Of a DNA stretch of 64,000 nucleotides, positions 47,901 through 58,551 are shown one piece after another. Below the pieces are notes generated by a model. The model saw nothing but the letters and a program-made list of their open reading frames with translations, was not told the origin of the DNA and searched no databases. A program made the position numbers and the translations under genes. The DNA comes from Luidia sarsii. Taxonomy: Eukaryota > Echinodermata > Asteroidea > Paxillosida > Luidiidae. The DNA lies in contig OX465107.1 in assembly GCA_949987565.1 (NCBI GenBank), positions 811,001-875,000 on the forward strand. The letters are read 5' to 3'. Position 1 is the stretch's first letter. Each line of letters starts with the position of its first letter.

Positions 47901-48116
47901 AACTCCTTTGTGGCCTCTGTGCTCTACCACTACCAAGCAGTCTTCACCAGGGAGGTAGCGCCGCCGTCAAACCCGTTGGCCGAGGCAAGTCGGCCCTCCG
48001 ACACCGAGAAGAGCAGCGCGACAACGACGACGACAACAGCGGTGGAGGTGGATGGAGGCGACCCAGAGGTCAGTAGGTCAGGGGTCACAGAGGGGGTCGT
48101 TGTCGCGGAGACATAG
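38978..48116 (+). CDS. ARHGAP1: ARHGAP1 (p50RhoGAP/Cdc42GAP), complete ten-exon gene
   Basis: Exons: 38978-39167, 41036-41203, 41865-41952, 43371-43502, 44579-44764, 45308-45439, 45858-45931, 46385-46591, 47069-47178, 47784-48116. All are GT-AG with matching phases, and 1620 nt close in frame (539 aa). A TAA at 38951 is in frame upstream of the ATG. Residues 1-100 are acidic. Residues about 105-255 form the SEC14/CRAL-TRIO (BCH-type) domain (DDIAQYNVIQVAGDDNVGRK, LLGFLKYTLDQYVEGDYTL, LVVHPSNLVKVFW). A Pro-containing linker ends in QQFGVSLE, as in the human protein. RhoGAP follows from about residue 300, with GIFRR supplying the catalytic arginine finger (Arg332), then LILKTFFRELPEPI and NISIVFSPNLVW. 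A Thr/Glu-rich tail of about 50 residues has no human counterpart. It stimulates GTP hydrolysis by Cdc42/Rho. ARHGAP8 is the close paralogue that cannot be fully excluded. Confidence 0.93.
39168..41035 (+). other. ARHGAP1: ARHGAP1 intron 1
   Basis: Phase 1, donor CTGA|GTGAGT, acceptor TTGCAG|AACTC. It contains the ACTAGT-type microsatellite at 40412-40540 and an ACTGCT/AGTGCT tract at 40649-40685. The rest shows nothing recognisable. Confidence 0.75.
40412..40540. repeat. Self-complementary (ACTAGT)-type microsatellite
   Basis: Runs of TACTAG/ACTAGT mixed with TAG trinucleotides over about 130 bp. Because ACTAGT is its own reverse complement, the tract can fold back on either strand. A related ACTGCT/AGTGCT block follows at 40649-40685. 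Confidence 0.9.
41217..41510 (+). repeat. Purine-rich (GGA/GAG)n tract, ARHGAP1 intron 2
   Basis: About 290 bp of G/A-rich sequence with GGAGGAGG and GAGGAGG units. It starts about 15 bp after the exon 2 donor (41204). Confidence 0.9.
42039..42115 (+). repeat. tRNA-Lys-derived SINE, copy L5 (best tRNA-like head)
   Basis: GGTTGGATAGCTCAGATGG at 42040 (A box) and CGGGTTCAAGTCC near 42089 (B box), with ACTTTAATCC between, closely follow tRNA-Lys(UUU). The 5' flank GGAAGGCCACCATCTAGG is the block found upstream of the head in other copies. The acceptor-stem pairing is broken, so this is a SINE and not a tRNA gene. Confidence 0.7.
42379..43290 (-). mobile_element. 5'-truncated Penelope-like retroelement with GIY-YIG region and 3' hammerhead-like end
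   Basis: On the minus strand, coding remnants (about 43230-42750) lead into about 250 bp of pyrimidine-rich non-coding sequence. Next come GAGAAAGGTCCTGCTAGG, CAAAACGTCAGG and the tail TTTTAGTCAGTAAGCAGT ending near 42380. The reverse transcriptase is missing. The element lies in ARHGAP1 intron 3, antisense to the gene, and defines the 3' end shared by all family-A fragments in the window. Confidence 0.85.
42747..43180 (-). pseudogene. Penelope-type GIY-YIG endonuclease remnant, frameshifted
   Basis: Upstream part: NIIYLISCRVCNIQYVGET, the paired Y-L-I/Y-V-G motif of GIY-YIG nucleases of Penelope-like elements, with two Cys between. Downstream part in another frame: DTPVGYHFNLPDHSKSDMSV, then GIESLGHRSNAVRLSREKMW and RLRTIQPHGLNIQEG, the usual C-terminal half. 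The frames join near the T5 run at 42972-42976, so one single-base indel separates them. The reverse transcriptase domain is absent, so this copy cannot move on its own. Confidence 0.85.
43511..43734. mobile_element. Family B inverted retroelement unit, copy B2
   Basis: A near-perfect inverted repeat from TAATTAGGTTTGTGGAGACA at 43511 to TGTCTCCACAAACCTAATTA at 43734. The arms are about 95 bp. The centre contains CTCCTGAAGACGAGCAG and then CACTGTTCGAAACGTC (43622-43657), with a decayed mirror copy (CATTTCAAACAGTATGCTC) on the left. The outer right flank, GCTATTCTCACCATGCAAAC, recurs at copies B1 and B4. It begins 8 bp inside ARHGAP1 intron 4, counting from the donor GT. Confidence 0.85.
43828..43978 (-). 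repeat. tRNA-Ser-derived SINE, copy S2
   Basis: On the minus strand: AGCTCAGTGGTCAAGTGGTT, AAGACGTCTCCACTAGAAAG and CAGGAATCCCG resemble the D and anticodon arms of tRNA-Ser(AGA). The body CATCAGGCATCGGGCAAAGC, then ACTCAGTGCTTATC, is shared with 2785-2915. Confidence 0.65.
44353..44426. mobile_element. Pogo/Tigger-type mini-MITE, family M3, copy 2
   Basis: 74 bp: TACAGTGGAACGTCGCTATA at the left and GTTTTAACGGCGTTCCACTG-TA at the right, nearly a hairpin, with TA at both edges as expected for TA target duplication. The ATCCCGGGATGTT block recurs at 49191-49355. Confidence 0.75.
44851..45185 (+). repeat. Diverged copy of EFCAB6 exon 6/intron 6 sequence split by a decamer array
   Basis: 44851-44880 matches EFCAB6 21627-21656 (end of exon 6) at 26 of 30 bases. 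45084-45109 matches EFCAB6 intron 6 (about 21696-21721: GAAAGAATTCCCTT, GGAGAATT) at 24 of 26. Looser similarity continues to TTAACTTGAAA near 45181. The EFCAB6 parts are 39 bp apart; here they are separated by the 206-bp decamer array. Confidence 0.65.
44881..45086 (+). repeat. Decamer minisatellite (ATGAAAGATA)n, about 20.6 copies
   Basis: Uniform 10-bp units, with a single variant unit ATAAAAGATA at 44991-45000. It lies in ARHGAP1 intron 5. The seed is the ATGAGATA at the end of the EFCAB6-like segment. Confidence 0.97.
45205..45260 (-). mobile_element. Family A hammerhead-like fragment, upstream of ARHGAP1 exon 6
   Basis: GAGGAGGGCCTGATGTTTTG, then ATGCTAGCAGGACC and TTTCTCAATG, on the plus strand: the reverse complement of the module. 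It ends about 45 bp before the exon 6 acceptor. Confidence 0.65.
45500..45592 (-). mobile_element. Family A 3' end, diverged, ARHGAP1 intron 6
   Basis: AAACTGCTTACTGACTTAAA, then TATCCTGGCAGGAGC and TTTC, on the plus strand. The tail is good; the core is degraded. Confidence 0.5.
45595..45750 (-). repeat. Dispersed repeat family C, copy 3
   Basis: It ends on the plus strand in CATCGTAAGGCTTTGTGAAATCC, the reverse complement of the family C start. The interior has CAATCACAAGACAATGATCG and ACGACGGGTTATACA. Confidence 0.6.
45975..46040 (+). repeat. tRNA-Lys-derived SINE, copy L6
   Basis: GGTTGGAGAGCTCAGGTGG, then CTTGGGTTCAAATCCTGGTC: the A-box and B-box order as in copy L5. Confidence 0.6.
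46088..46335 (+). repeat. Purine-rich (GGA)n tract, ARHGAP1 intron 7
   Basis: About 250 bp of GGAGGAGG/GAGGAAG sequence, ending about 50 bp before the exon 8 acceptor. Confidence 0.9.
46385..46591 (+). CDS. ARHGAP1: ARHGAP1 exon 8, RhoGAP catalytic core
   Basis: Residues 324-393. It carries LQTEGIFRRC with the arginine finger and the conserved VDFEALMDVHIPALILKTFF, then RELPEPIMTFDLYEDI. The acceptor is TTGTCAG|GT and the donor CACG|GTACGC, phase 1. Confidence 0.93.
47333..47485 (+). repeat. Dispersed repeat family C, copy 2 (best preserved)
   Basis: GTGGATTTCACAAAGCCTTA, then CGATCCATCGTAACTCAGC and the inverted TTACGATGGATAACCCATCG. The right part CATCGCTCATTGTCTTGC, then GGGTTTCATGAATAAGACTT, is weakly inverted relative to the left end. 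Confidence 0.65.
47518..47702. mobile_element. Family B inverted retroelement unit, copy B3
   Basis: The left part GGTTTGTGGTGACAACGTG...GTGTGGTTCTGAAAAGAA and the right part (TGTCACCAGCACTTTGCAGAG) are remnants of the arms. On the minus strand the core TCTGAAGACGGACAGAGC, then ACACTGTCCAAAATGC, keeps a perfect GGACAG/CTGTCC stem. It is followed by a second CACACTGTCCAAAATG on the plus strand. It lies in ARHGAP1 intron 9. Confidence 0.7.
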
Positions 48117-48329
48117 GTCAATGCCTTTCTGGTGAATCCACAATCGGCAGTGTAACTTTGTGTTTGCTGTATCGCAGTCTGAATTCTACTTGGGCCAAAA
48201 TAAGGCAGAGCTCTTAAAGGAATTGGGCCTCCCCTTTGGTATTTTGGTCGATACCGTCATGAAGTTGGCTGATGAGTCACCTTTGGCGGCTCCCACAATG
48301 ACCAGGCCTGTGTGTCACAGAGTCTTATG

Positions 48330-48445
48330 TGGCATCGTATCTCAACTTGTTTAACGTGATATGGTGTATTGGTCTCTGTGCATCGCTCATCGTCTTGCGA
48401 TTGGTGGCGTGTAGAGATGAGTTTTGATGAAATCAAGCACGGATC
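48330..48445 (+). repeat. Dispersed repeat family C, copy 4 (5' truncated)
   Basis: CTGTGCATCGCTCATCGTCT and TGCGATTGGTGG match the right half of copies 1 and 2. Confidence 0.55.
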
Positions 48446-49044
48446 ATTCAGGGCAATATTGGAGCACTTGATATTGCCCCAAACAACTGGAGCAGTGAGT
48501 TTCACCATATGTAGGCTGTATCCAAATCACGTCAAGCTAGGGCTAGATCTTAACCTATTGAAAACACAGAGAGACGCTGACAATAGCCATAGCCAGTATG
48601 AAACACAGCTAGAAATGAACATGTGGTATTAGTATAGTGCTTTGAAGTCCACTGCAGTACAACTGTATATGCATTATTTCATGTCAAAGTAATTCCAATT
48701 GATCAGCATTGTAAAAGAGAAACCTTAAGATCTATGTACAGAACCTTTCTTATGTATATATATATAAGATATTCCAATTTGAACACAAACTTAACACACA
48801 TTAACCTTGTTATTTGCGGCATATAATGCACTTATTAATGGATATATAAGTGATCATGTTGATCATAATTAAGTACAAAGCAATCCGTAATGATGATAAC
48901 AAATGCAAATTTATAAAAATCATCTTCTTCTTTTTATTCCATAAATTCAATTCAATGCAATAGACATTTTAAGCATTTATGTGCACATTTACGAACTGTG
49001 TGTATTTTCTTGTATTCCATTTGCTTTGACATAAATTTGAATAA

Positions 49045-49170
49045 CGGCGACCAGACAGTGTTGACCAGACCAGGACTTGAACCAGATCTCTCTGGATTTT
49101 TCTGAAAAGTACTCTGCCAATTATCTAGCCCTGAGAATATTCCCCTTCCCCAAATAGTCCGCTATCTTTA
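49045..49170 (-). repeat. tRNA-Lys-derived SINE, copy L7
   Basis: GACCAGACCAGGACTTGAAC (B-box side) and the degraded A-box side AATTATCTAGCC, then CCCAAATAGTC, in the same order as the other minus-strand copies. Confidence 0.55.
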
Positions 49171-49190
49171 CCCTAGTATTTACAGTGGAA

Positions 49191-49355
49191 TGTTGCTATA
49201 ACAAATGCCGATATACCGAACATTTGGCTATAACAAACATGCCCTTTAGCTCCAGATTTCATGTCTCTCGATATGTGGCCGCCATAATGAGTGACCGCTA
49301 TACCAAACGATGCTCATTGATCCCGGGATGTTTGTTACAGCGACATTCCACTGTA
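49191..49355. mobile_element. Pogo/Tigger-type MITE, family M3, copy 3
   Basis: 165 bp with TACAGTGGAATGTTGCTATA at the left and TTACAGCGACATTCCACTGTA at the right (one indel). The interior GCCGATATACCGAACATTTG is shared in reverse with copy 1 (GTTCGGTATATCGGCATTTG near 18199). Confidence 0.8.
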
Positions 49356-51399
49356 TATTGGTCAATTCATGAATCTAAACCTAAGAAGCTTCCTTATCAT
49401 TTCTTGTGATATGACACTGAGACCTGAACACTTACTGGAGGCAGATAGATCTTGCTTTCTCATCAAACTCTTGCCAGATCTGTTTCAGACGGCCAGCTCT
49501 TTGGAACATTTCATTGTCATAAATTGATGTTGAAAAACACAATTGATCACTTTGCACCGCACTGCCACACAGGTTTTGTCTTTGAATAATGTGCCACTTT
49601 CAAAAACTCGCTAAATAATCAGAAACAATAAATGCCTCTGAATTAAATCAATACGTGTTCAGTATGTGTACAAGGGACTCAAGCCTGATACAATCGGATG
49701 ACTGTGCTGCTTTTGTCACGCTACATATTGTTTTGTGGTAGGCTGAAAAGTCTTTGTTTAAAACCTGGACAATAGTAGTGTCCGGATTCACACTCAGAGA
49801 GCTTGGCGCATAACAACATCACCTTCACTCAGAATTCGGAGGTCCCGGCACAAAGTGGTTAATTGCTGTAGAAAACACCATTAAGAATGATTGAAGTTTT
49901 AGTTTGATAGTAATTCACTTATCAAACAACAAAAACAAAGAAATGCAGAATTTATCAAAATGACGATAAATTGTATACAAGTTTAACTTAATATTGACGT
50001 GCAGAGATAATGATATTAGGTTTGATGTTAACTGATATTGAGTTTGGTATTTTTTGTTAGACTAAATTAAATGGAAGAATCTGACTTGTATTGAGTAAAA
50101 CACTGCTGTAAAACTATGAAATGCTAACTTGAAAATGACGTCAAAACCAGCTTACAAAATAATAAGAGATTTTGAGATGCTCTGTGGTAACAAGCCTCCC
50201 AGAGCCTCCACTTTTTAGTCTATTTACCTTGTGAACTGTGAATTATATGTATATATTTTTTTTAATCAGAGAACCAAACTAGATTAGGTAAGAGGGCATT
50301 AAGTGTGGAGTCTACCAGGGCCTTTCTGTTTTTGACCAAACCAGGAATCTCCTTTAAGTATTGGTAATATCGTAGGATGTGATCAGAACCAGTTAGCAGC
50401 ATCATTGTCCTACTTCATCTCTACATCGGTCATTCTGTTTATTCATCAGTCTGGAGAGAATTCTCATCTTGAGTTTCAACACTCATTGTAAGATTCTGAG
50501 CTCACTGCCCACAAAAATGTTTGAACATTGTTATCTCTTCTGATCACAAAATCGGTATGAATATCTTGCCATGAAGGCACTACGGATTACTACGAATATA
50601 GAATTTATAGTCTATAATATTGTTTATGTCAATTGAATTTGAAAATAGAATATTCTCCATCATTATGACAATAATTTATGAAAAATCAAAATTGGGAAAA
50701 TATCAAGGCAGTAGAATCTTCATGTAGTATTTCATCCTTTTGGATATTTCTTTTTTCTTTCCGTCTTTCATTGAATATGCTTATTCTATCTCTGACAGAC
50801 TACAAACATGTGGCTATGAAAATGTAACATTTGATTTAGTAAAACTTGCTCTATAGACTGTTTATGTCTTCCTGTATTCTAAATTGTAACCCCCCCCCCC
50901 AGATCACGAAGAAAATTTAACAAAGAATTTGTATTTATTGTTGTTTTCTCAGATTGAAAGAAGAATACCAAATAACACGTGTACACAGGTAAAGTGTAGA
51001 AGTTGAACTTTTGTGTTGAAAACAAAATGATCTTTGTTATGGTGGATTCTTTCCCTCTGCCAAAAAGGAGGATGTTTTGCCGTTTGTTTGTCTGTTAGCA
51101 AAATAACTCAATACGTTGTGAAGGTATCGACATTTTTAATGGATGTCGGTATTCTCACTGGCTCGAGGTTATTCTTTTTTTGGTGAAGATCCGGATCAAA
51201 TCCTGGATTCTGGATCACTTTTCTAGTTTTGTATGAAATTCACTCGAACCCTTAACAAAGCCTTTATCGATTGTAATAGAAAACAGTTTTAAATGAGAAA
51301 AGTGAGAAAAGCAATGAAACAAACTGTTATATATCGGATAAAAGGGCGTTTTTTAGGGTAACAGTTTTCTGGAATAAATTTGTCCAAAAAACAGTTCAC

Positions 51400-52349
<950 letters not shown>

Positions 52350-55300
52350 TGAGTACCCTCTTTCTTACCATTCTACTTCTTAGTCTTTCCTTCCTTCATC
52401 TTTATTCTTACCACAGGGGGCTTCTATAATTAAGGGGCCTATAATGAGCCAAGTAACTTCACCTCACTTCAACTCCGTTGTAAAATTTGGTTGGCTTCTG
52501 TTCTGAGTTCTGATGACGAGGACACTATGAAGTTGCCGCTTCATTTCAAATCCACACTCTTTCAAAGTTTCACGAAAGACGGTGGGCAAGATAGTAGTAC
52601 CCTCACTGTAAAAGTCTGTGGAAAAGAAAAACAATCGTCCACAATAGACCGCCTTTTGTTATGAAGTCTGGCAAGACCAAAAATGGTTGAAAATGTATAT
52701 TTCTTCCAAAAATCAAGATTTTGTGATGCGTTTATTTGGCTCATATGTATGTAGCCGCAGTGAATTAAAAGTGCATGTTTTGTCCAGACAGTCCTACCGT
52801 ACATTTTTCCATATTTCAACATTGCAAAATTCTAGTCCTAATTATGCAACACAGGGTGTTCATTTATTATAATTATTCTAAATGAACGATCTCTGTCTCT
52901 AACCGTAACCACAACAGCCAAGGCTACAACACTCAATAGGCCTAGGGTAGGGAGTGGGATTTAATAACTCTCTGTGGGCCCCTACTTTTATCCAAGGCTG
53001 AAATCATTGATCAGCCGTCAAATCCATGGCTTTTCCCAATTTCTGATCTCACCTGAACTCCGATGAGGTCATACAGAACATGGGAGCTGTCCTTGTCAAA
53101 GTACACTTGTCATTTGTCACGTAATCGCCAATCATAGGGCAAGAGGCCACAGAGTTGAGTGTTTATCTTGGAGCAAAAACTGGATTATCGTCCCGCAATT
53201 GATACAAGTCGGTTATCCCTTTAAAGTGCAAAATGTTCCACCTGGTAAGGGTATTTTGGACAGTTGCCGAGCCTAAACCATATTATTCCCGGGAAGTTGT
53301 CAGGGGAAATACCGAATACCCGGTAGGCGAATAGGGCTTGAAATTCCATTTTTTATTATTTTTTAAAATTATGTAGCAGTTCAGTTTATGCGATTTGTTA
53401 TTTGCAATGCTTTTAAAGGAACATGTCATGTTGTGTTTATAGGCACGCTGTGCTGTGTAACTCACTGTAAGATACGGACATTAAAGGTGCTATGCCACTT
53501 TTTAGTGGATCCTGGTATAAGTTAGCAATCTACAGAACTGGGAAGGATCAGTCGACGTTGCAAAGCCTGGACCTCTGGCCATTAGTAGACCAGCAACCGA
53601 TGGCAGGGAAGCTCTCCTGATCTGATCTAAATGAAGCACAGGGCATTGCGGCTCAAGCGCTAAGGTTTTGTACAAAATAATTGAAGGCACCATAGGCCTA
53701 TGATTATGAACATCCATTAGGTGTGATTTATCTGTGCAATACCAGTAAATGTAGGCCTGTATGGGCAACTCCATCAAAATACTGTTCATGTATAACATAG
53801 GCCCCCTAGTACTGTTCAATCTACAAAGTGATTCATTCTCGTTGTTACATGCATGTATAATATTACATGGAGGAAAGGTGAATGTTTCATAATAAGTGGA
53901 GACTACAAAATGTCACCAGTAGGACCCCTGATTTATGGAATATCCCATAATGCTAGTCAGAGTTATTAAAACTTGAGGTGAAAAGGCAATTTGCTTTCAT
54001 CATTACCATGACATTTATTTCTTGGTGGGAGTGCAAAATGATTTATGACATGAATTGTCACTCCAGTCCGGGTTATTTCTGTGGTTTAAAAAAAAAGTTA
54101 TTTCATATCGGGTCTTCAAACTTAAGCAAGACAAACATTTCTCTATTTATTAGAATAGAAAGTCACAAAACAGGCTGTTGGTGAGGTCAGTCATCGGATG
54201 ACGGCTATTAATATCTGTGAGGGGTGGGGAGTAGGTTTGTGGCTGAAATGATATGCATGGGCCTTAGGACTTGACCCCGTGGGTAAAGGTCACGACCAGC
54301 CTGGTATAGGTAGGGACAATTGTGTGGATTGAATGGAGTAGAAAGGAGTTTAGGCCCAACAGCCAAGCAAAGATGTACCCAGATGCTGAGGATATCCACA
54401 CCAATATGGCAGAGGGACTTCCATAGCTAATGCTTGGTGTCTTGGAGATGAGATGGAAGCCAAGACACCCTTACCCTTTATTGTCACACAGATGGTCTAA
54501 GCTGGTGATGTCATACATTTCTACAGGAGCATCTTATGTGTGGGCACATCCCATGCCTCTCATGGGGTTAAGGAGGATGGTGTCTTCAGGTTTTTTTTCT
54601 TCTTCTCTGAAGAGCAAACAGCTGTCCTTACATTCTGAACTGTCTGTGTGAATTACTCTCAGAGAATTCCATTTGATTTGATTCTCATCAATTACTGTGA
54701 TTTGAAAAGACGGGTCATTAGTCAGGATCCTTTCCTAGTCTCTCATTTGTATGGGATCTTGGAAATATGCCAGCGGGGAAAGATTTATTGAAAAGTAGCT
54801 ATTTGGGTTCTCTGAATGATGTAGTCTGCACTCTGCACACTCTGCTACTTCTATAAGCCGTTCATTTGTATACCACATTCAGCCATTGTGATGGAAATAA
54901 TGTGTGGCTCTTAGATGTGCCAATCCTATAGTGTGGTAAACTATGGCGGGCGACATTGAATGGTTCTATCCTTGCCAACCCTTGAAGCATCTTGCGAGGT
55001 ACTGTCTAGTGTCTACACGACCAATTTCCAGTGCTATGCCATTTGCATAGCTGTCTGCTTGGCCCCACGGCCCCGTGGTTATCGGCACTATCTAGCCCAG
55101 ATCCTTGCGAATTTGCAAGTGTCCAATTCATGTGCTGCATGGAGCATAGACCGAGGGTTAACTTTCTTCGTGTTAGGGGAGAGGGTCACCTGATCTACAC
55201 AGATGACTTCATCACCAGTAGGAAGTGACACTTTGACTTTCAACTCCTGCTCACTACAGCTCATCCATAACATTATGCAGTCAGGCTGTACTGCCTTTCC

Positions 55301-56394
55301 TTGGAAGTTCTTTTGGAGAGGGTTTTTTTTTCGGCATGGGATTCGACTTGACAGCAGGCACAATTTCCTCCGCTGAAAATTTAATGGTCTGAACAAAGAT
55401 GCCCTGTCTGAAGCCGTCCGTCCGGCACGCTCAGAAGTAGCCCCCGGCTGTATCAGTGGCCGTAGTCACGTAGGGATCACAGCCTTACTAGTGACTCAAT
55501 TACCTCGGCGTATCGCAACTGGCCCTTAGTCTCATGTTTGCCCAAACTACACTGCTGTGCTCCAGACACATTTACGTTAGAGACGGAAGTTCGTCTGCAT
55601 GACCCTTAGAGCTCAATACAAGTCACACCCTGTGTAGATCCGCTGTCCGGGCTTTCATCTCCGGAGCATTAATTAAATTTCACACTCGGCTTTTGGAGGT
55701 CCACCAATCGCGTAATCAATACGGTCTTCTGAAGAATGAGGGACAAAAAAACCCACACACACCTGTAATGATAGTGCCACCTTCCATCGGTGTAATGAGG
55801 CCCCTAGGGAGTAGGAATGGGGGATGGAGGGTTGAGGCAGGGATGGGTTGGTTAAGGCTTGGGTAGGTTATTGTTGTACTGATGGATTTGTAGTTATTGA
55901 TTGCTGCGGAAATTAGGGATGGGCAGTCCAACCCTCTGACCAACTGAACCTTTTCGGACTATTTACTCACAGCTCATTGGAGAAGCCAAAAGCTGCTGAT
56001 ACAGATTGAAGCATAGGAATCCATTTCTAGATTGGAAAAAACAAAAAATTATGAGCACAGGCTCAAAAAGGATATCGTGCTAATTCTCCTCAATCAACCA
56101 AATTCTAAGCTTTCACTTACAGCTTTAACTGCCCCATATCAGAGCTGATAGCGTGGTACCTGCAGATTTGTCTCACTTACCTGCATGAGATTTTGAGTAC
56201 ACCTTGTGTACACCTTGTCATGAGCATGCCAGAACTGTGAATTATAATGGCAGCTACACAGCATAAAACATGTCAGGGTCAACACTGCATAAAATACTCA
56301 TCCAGACCTCAGCAAAAAGTGCCTGTGTGTGTAGCTGTATGGGAAAACTCTTGGAGTGCATTGTTTATACGTTTACTGTATATTGCACACTGCA

Positions 56395-56525
56395 TGGGCC
56401 ACACTAAGGACTCACCCACTATTTGACCACAACCGCTAACCACAATCAGATCATATCAGGAAAAAAAAGAAGTTATGAATTGCAATTCAAATTGCGATTA
56501 TTTGGACAGTGACAGTGGAAACTGC
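56395..56525. mobile_element. M4-related element end
   Basis: CACCCACTATTTGACCACAA, CCGCTAACC, AATTGCAATTCAAATTGCG and ATTATTTGGACAGTG, then ACAGTGGAAAC. It parallels the right end of M4 (58000-58191), with the same terminal CAGTG.AAAC. Confidence 0.5.
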
Positions 56526-57289
56526 CCTCGTGTGTTTGTATCCCCTTTCTACTCTGCGGCAGAGTTGTGTTACCCCGTAACGGCGTCTCGTCAGACAGAC
56601 CAGACTGCATCAGTGGGTTGATGGTCAGGATGTAGGAGAGTAGCTGTACAAACAGTGCATGTAGGAGCGTGTGCCATTGCATCATGGTCTAACCGGGCTG
56701 ATAAGGGGCTCAAGTCCCTAACACACACATAGACGTCTAGGCAACCACTGATGTCACTGATGTTTATGTATGAAACCATGGAAATTAATCCCCCTTTTTT
56801 GCTCAACATTTGAATGGCCTGCAGATTCCAATTTCTTTTGGTGGATGGACCTTACATAGATCTCATTTCTTATGCAAAAATTATCTTATTTTGTTCAGTG
56901 ATGAGACAATTGATGATAGAATAAAAGTAAATTCAATCATTTTCAACTGTTTGACTATTATCTCGTTAGACATTCCCCTGAATTAGAAGCGATGGACTTT
57001 TATGTAAAGTAGTTTCATATTTCCTGTCACCAAACTATCATATGGTGCAAAATATTGTCGTTTTGAACATAATCTCCTGAATTCCAGCATGACAGGGAAT
57101 CTGGTTTCTGAAATCAATATTTGTCCTGAATGAAATGAACAAAAAACTGACAGCTGTTTAAAAGTGAAGTGAATAGGTCCATGCATCTGAATGGTGAGTT
57201 AGCATTTTACTGAACAGAGGGCAGTGCTGATGATGCAATAGAATTACACTTTTCATTTGAGTGTGAATTGAATTCGGCACTTATTGAAA

Positions 57290-57480
57290 TAATTATGGCT
57301 AAGAAACTTTGACTGGACCCATGGAGGAGGATGTGAACCTGAGACCTCTGGTTTTGCATATCAGCGCTCTTACCATCTGAGCTATGACAGCTATCCATTA
57401 GTCTGTGCTTGGGTAGGGGCGCCAGTCAGAAGCATTGATCCATACATTTGAATTTGGCGCTATAGACACATGGGCTCATA
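57290..57480 (-). repeat. tRNA-Lys-derived SINE, copy L8
   Basis: AAACTTTGACTGGACCC tail, CCTGAGACCTCTGGTTTTGC, CGCTCTTACCATCTGAGCTA (A-box region), ATCCATTAGTCTGTGCTTGG and GGGGCGCCAGTCAGAAGCAT. Confidence 0.7.
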
Positions 57481-57702
57481 TCATACAAAAGTATTGTCTG
57501 ATGCCCTCTCTCTCTCTCACTAGGGCTGTTTCCACTGTCCCAAATAAACGCGAACAAACTCCACTTTTTTGTGTGGACACAATCAAAGCGATTATGAGTG
57601 TGATTTGAATTGCAATTCGGAGTCCACTATTAGTGAGACTTTTCCAAATAATCTTGTTTATTTGCGATGCGATGTGTGTGGGATTGCTCCTCTGAATCGC
57701 AC

Positions 57703-57910
57703 TGTTTTTTTAAAACGCAGTGGCTGTTGTTACGGCAGTCGTCCGTGTGGTTCCCTGACTTGATTGTATTTCGTCAGCATTGCAGGCTGGTTGAACCAGT
57801 CTATTAGCTGATAGTCTGGTTCCAAGAGCTAAACATCCTGACAAATACTGTGAAGTCAGGGAACCACACGGACGACTGCCGTAACAACAGCCACTGCGTT
57901 TTTAAAAACC
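57703..57910. repeat. Long fold-back inverted repeat inside M4
   Basis: A left arm to 57761 (AACGCAGTGGCTGTTGTTAC, GGCAGTCGTCCGTGTGGTTC, CCTGACTT) and a right arm from 57853 (AAGTCAGGGAACCACACGG to GCCACTGCGTTTTTAAAA). About 49 bp pair perfectly, with a loop of about 90 bp. Confidence 0.9.
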
Positions 57911-58103
57911 CATATTGTACCGCTCGCCCTTTGACTTACAGAAAGTACTGTGCTTGTTTATAATGTCTCCCTGCATGAGCCATTCTTAAAATTTTAGGAC
58001 ACACCCATCACCAACCATTTGACCACAACTGCTATATTTACAATCGGCTCGTGATTCTTTGCATCGCAAATTTTTGCCTGTGTGAATGCCCCAGTTATTA
58101 AAC

Positions 58104-58170
58104 CGTGATTCAAATCGTGATTCAAATCGTGATTCAAATTGTGATTCAAATCGTGATTCAAATCGTGATT
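58104..58170 (+). repeat. 12-bp tandem repeat CGTGATTCAAAT x5.6
   Basis: Five full units and a part unit, with one C-to-T change in unit 4, next to the right end of M4. Confidence 0.92.
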
Positions 58171-58420
58171 ATTCAGACAGTGAAAACCTAGTCTCTCCTC
58201 CACCCTATCTCGTTGCCATGGTTTCTAGCCGGTGAATAAATATCAGACATGTGGTTGCTTTCAGACCAAACCAAAAGTGGGAAATTCCTTGTGGTTGCTT
58301 TTACCTAAACATTTTCAAATATCAAAACAATTTTTACACTCATGTGATGAAGCGACATAGAATTAGATCCCTTGCAATAGTACTTTTTGTTAACACTATA
58401 CAGCACTATGAGGTTAATAT

Positions 58421-58551
58421 ATAGGAAGGTTTACAGTGACACCATGTTTTAGGTCTCTTAAAGAAGAGGTGTGGTTCTGAAAAGAACCTGAGTTACCACT
58501 CAGGTTCTTTTCAGAACCACACCTCTTCTGGTGTCACTGCAAACCTTCCTA
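58421..58551. mobile_element. Family B inverted unit without ribozyme-like core, copy B4
   Basis: Perfect 32-bp arms 58462-58493 and 58498-58529 (AGAAGAGGTGTGGTTCTGAA...) around a 4-bp loop. The outer sequences AGGTTTACAGTGACACC and GGTGTCACTGCAAACCT are also inverted. The flank ACCATGCAAAGCCTTAGG marks the family's outer end. The hammerhead-like centre has been lost. Confidence 0.8.

Larger units (their letters stand above)
57520..58191. mobile_element. DNA-transposon-like element M4 with nested fold-back
   Basis: The left end GGCTGTTTCCACTGTCCC at 57524 mirrors the right end CAGACAGTGAAAACC (to about 58187). CTAG flanks both sides (57520-57523 and 58188-58191), a possible target duplication. 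The interior has no transposase. It contains a long inverted repeat (57703-57910) and a 12-bp tandem repeat (58104-58170). Confidence 0.65.
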
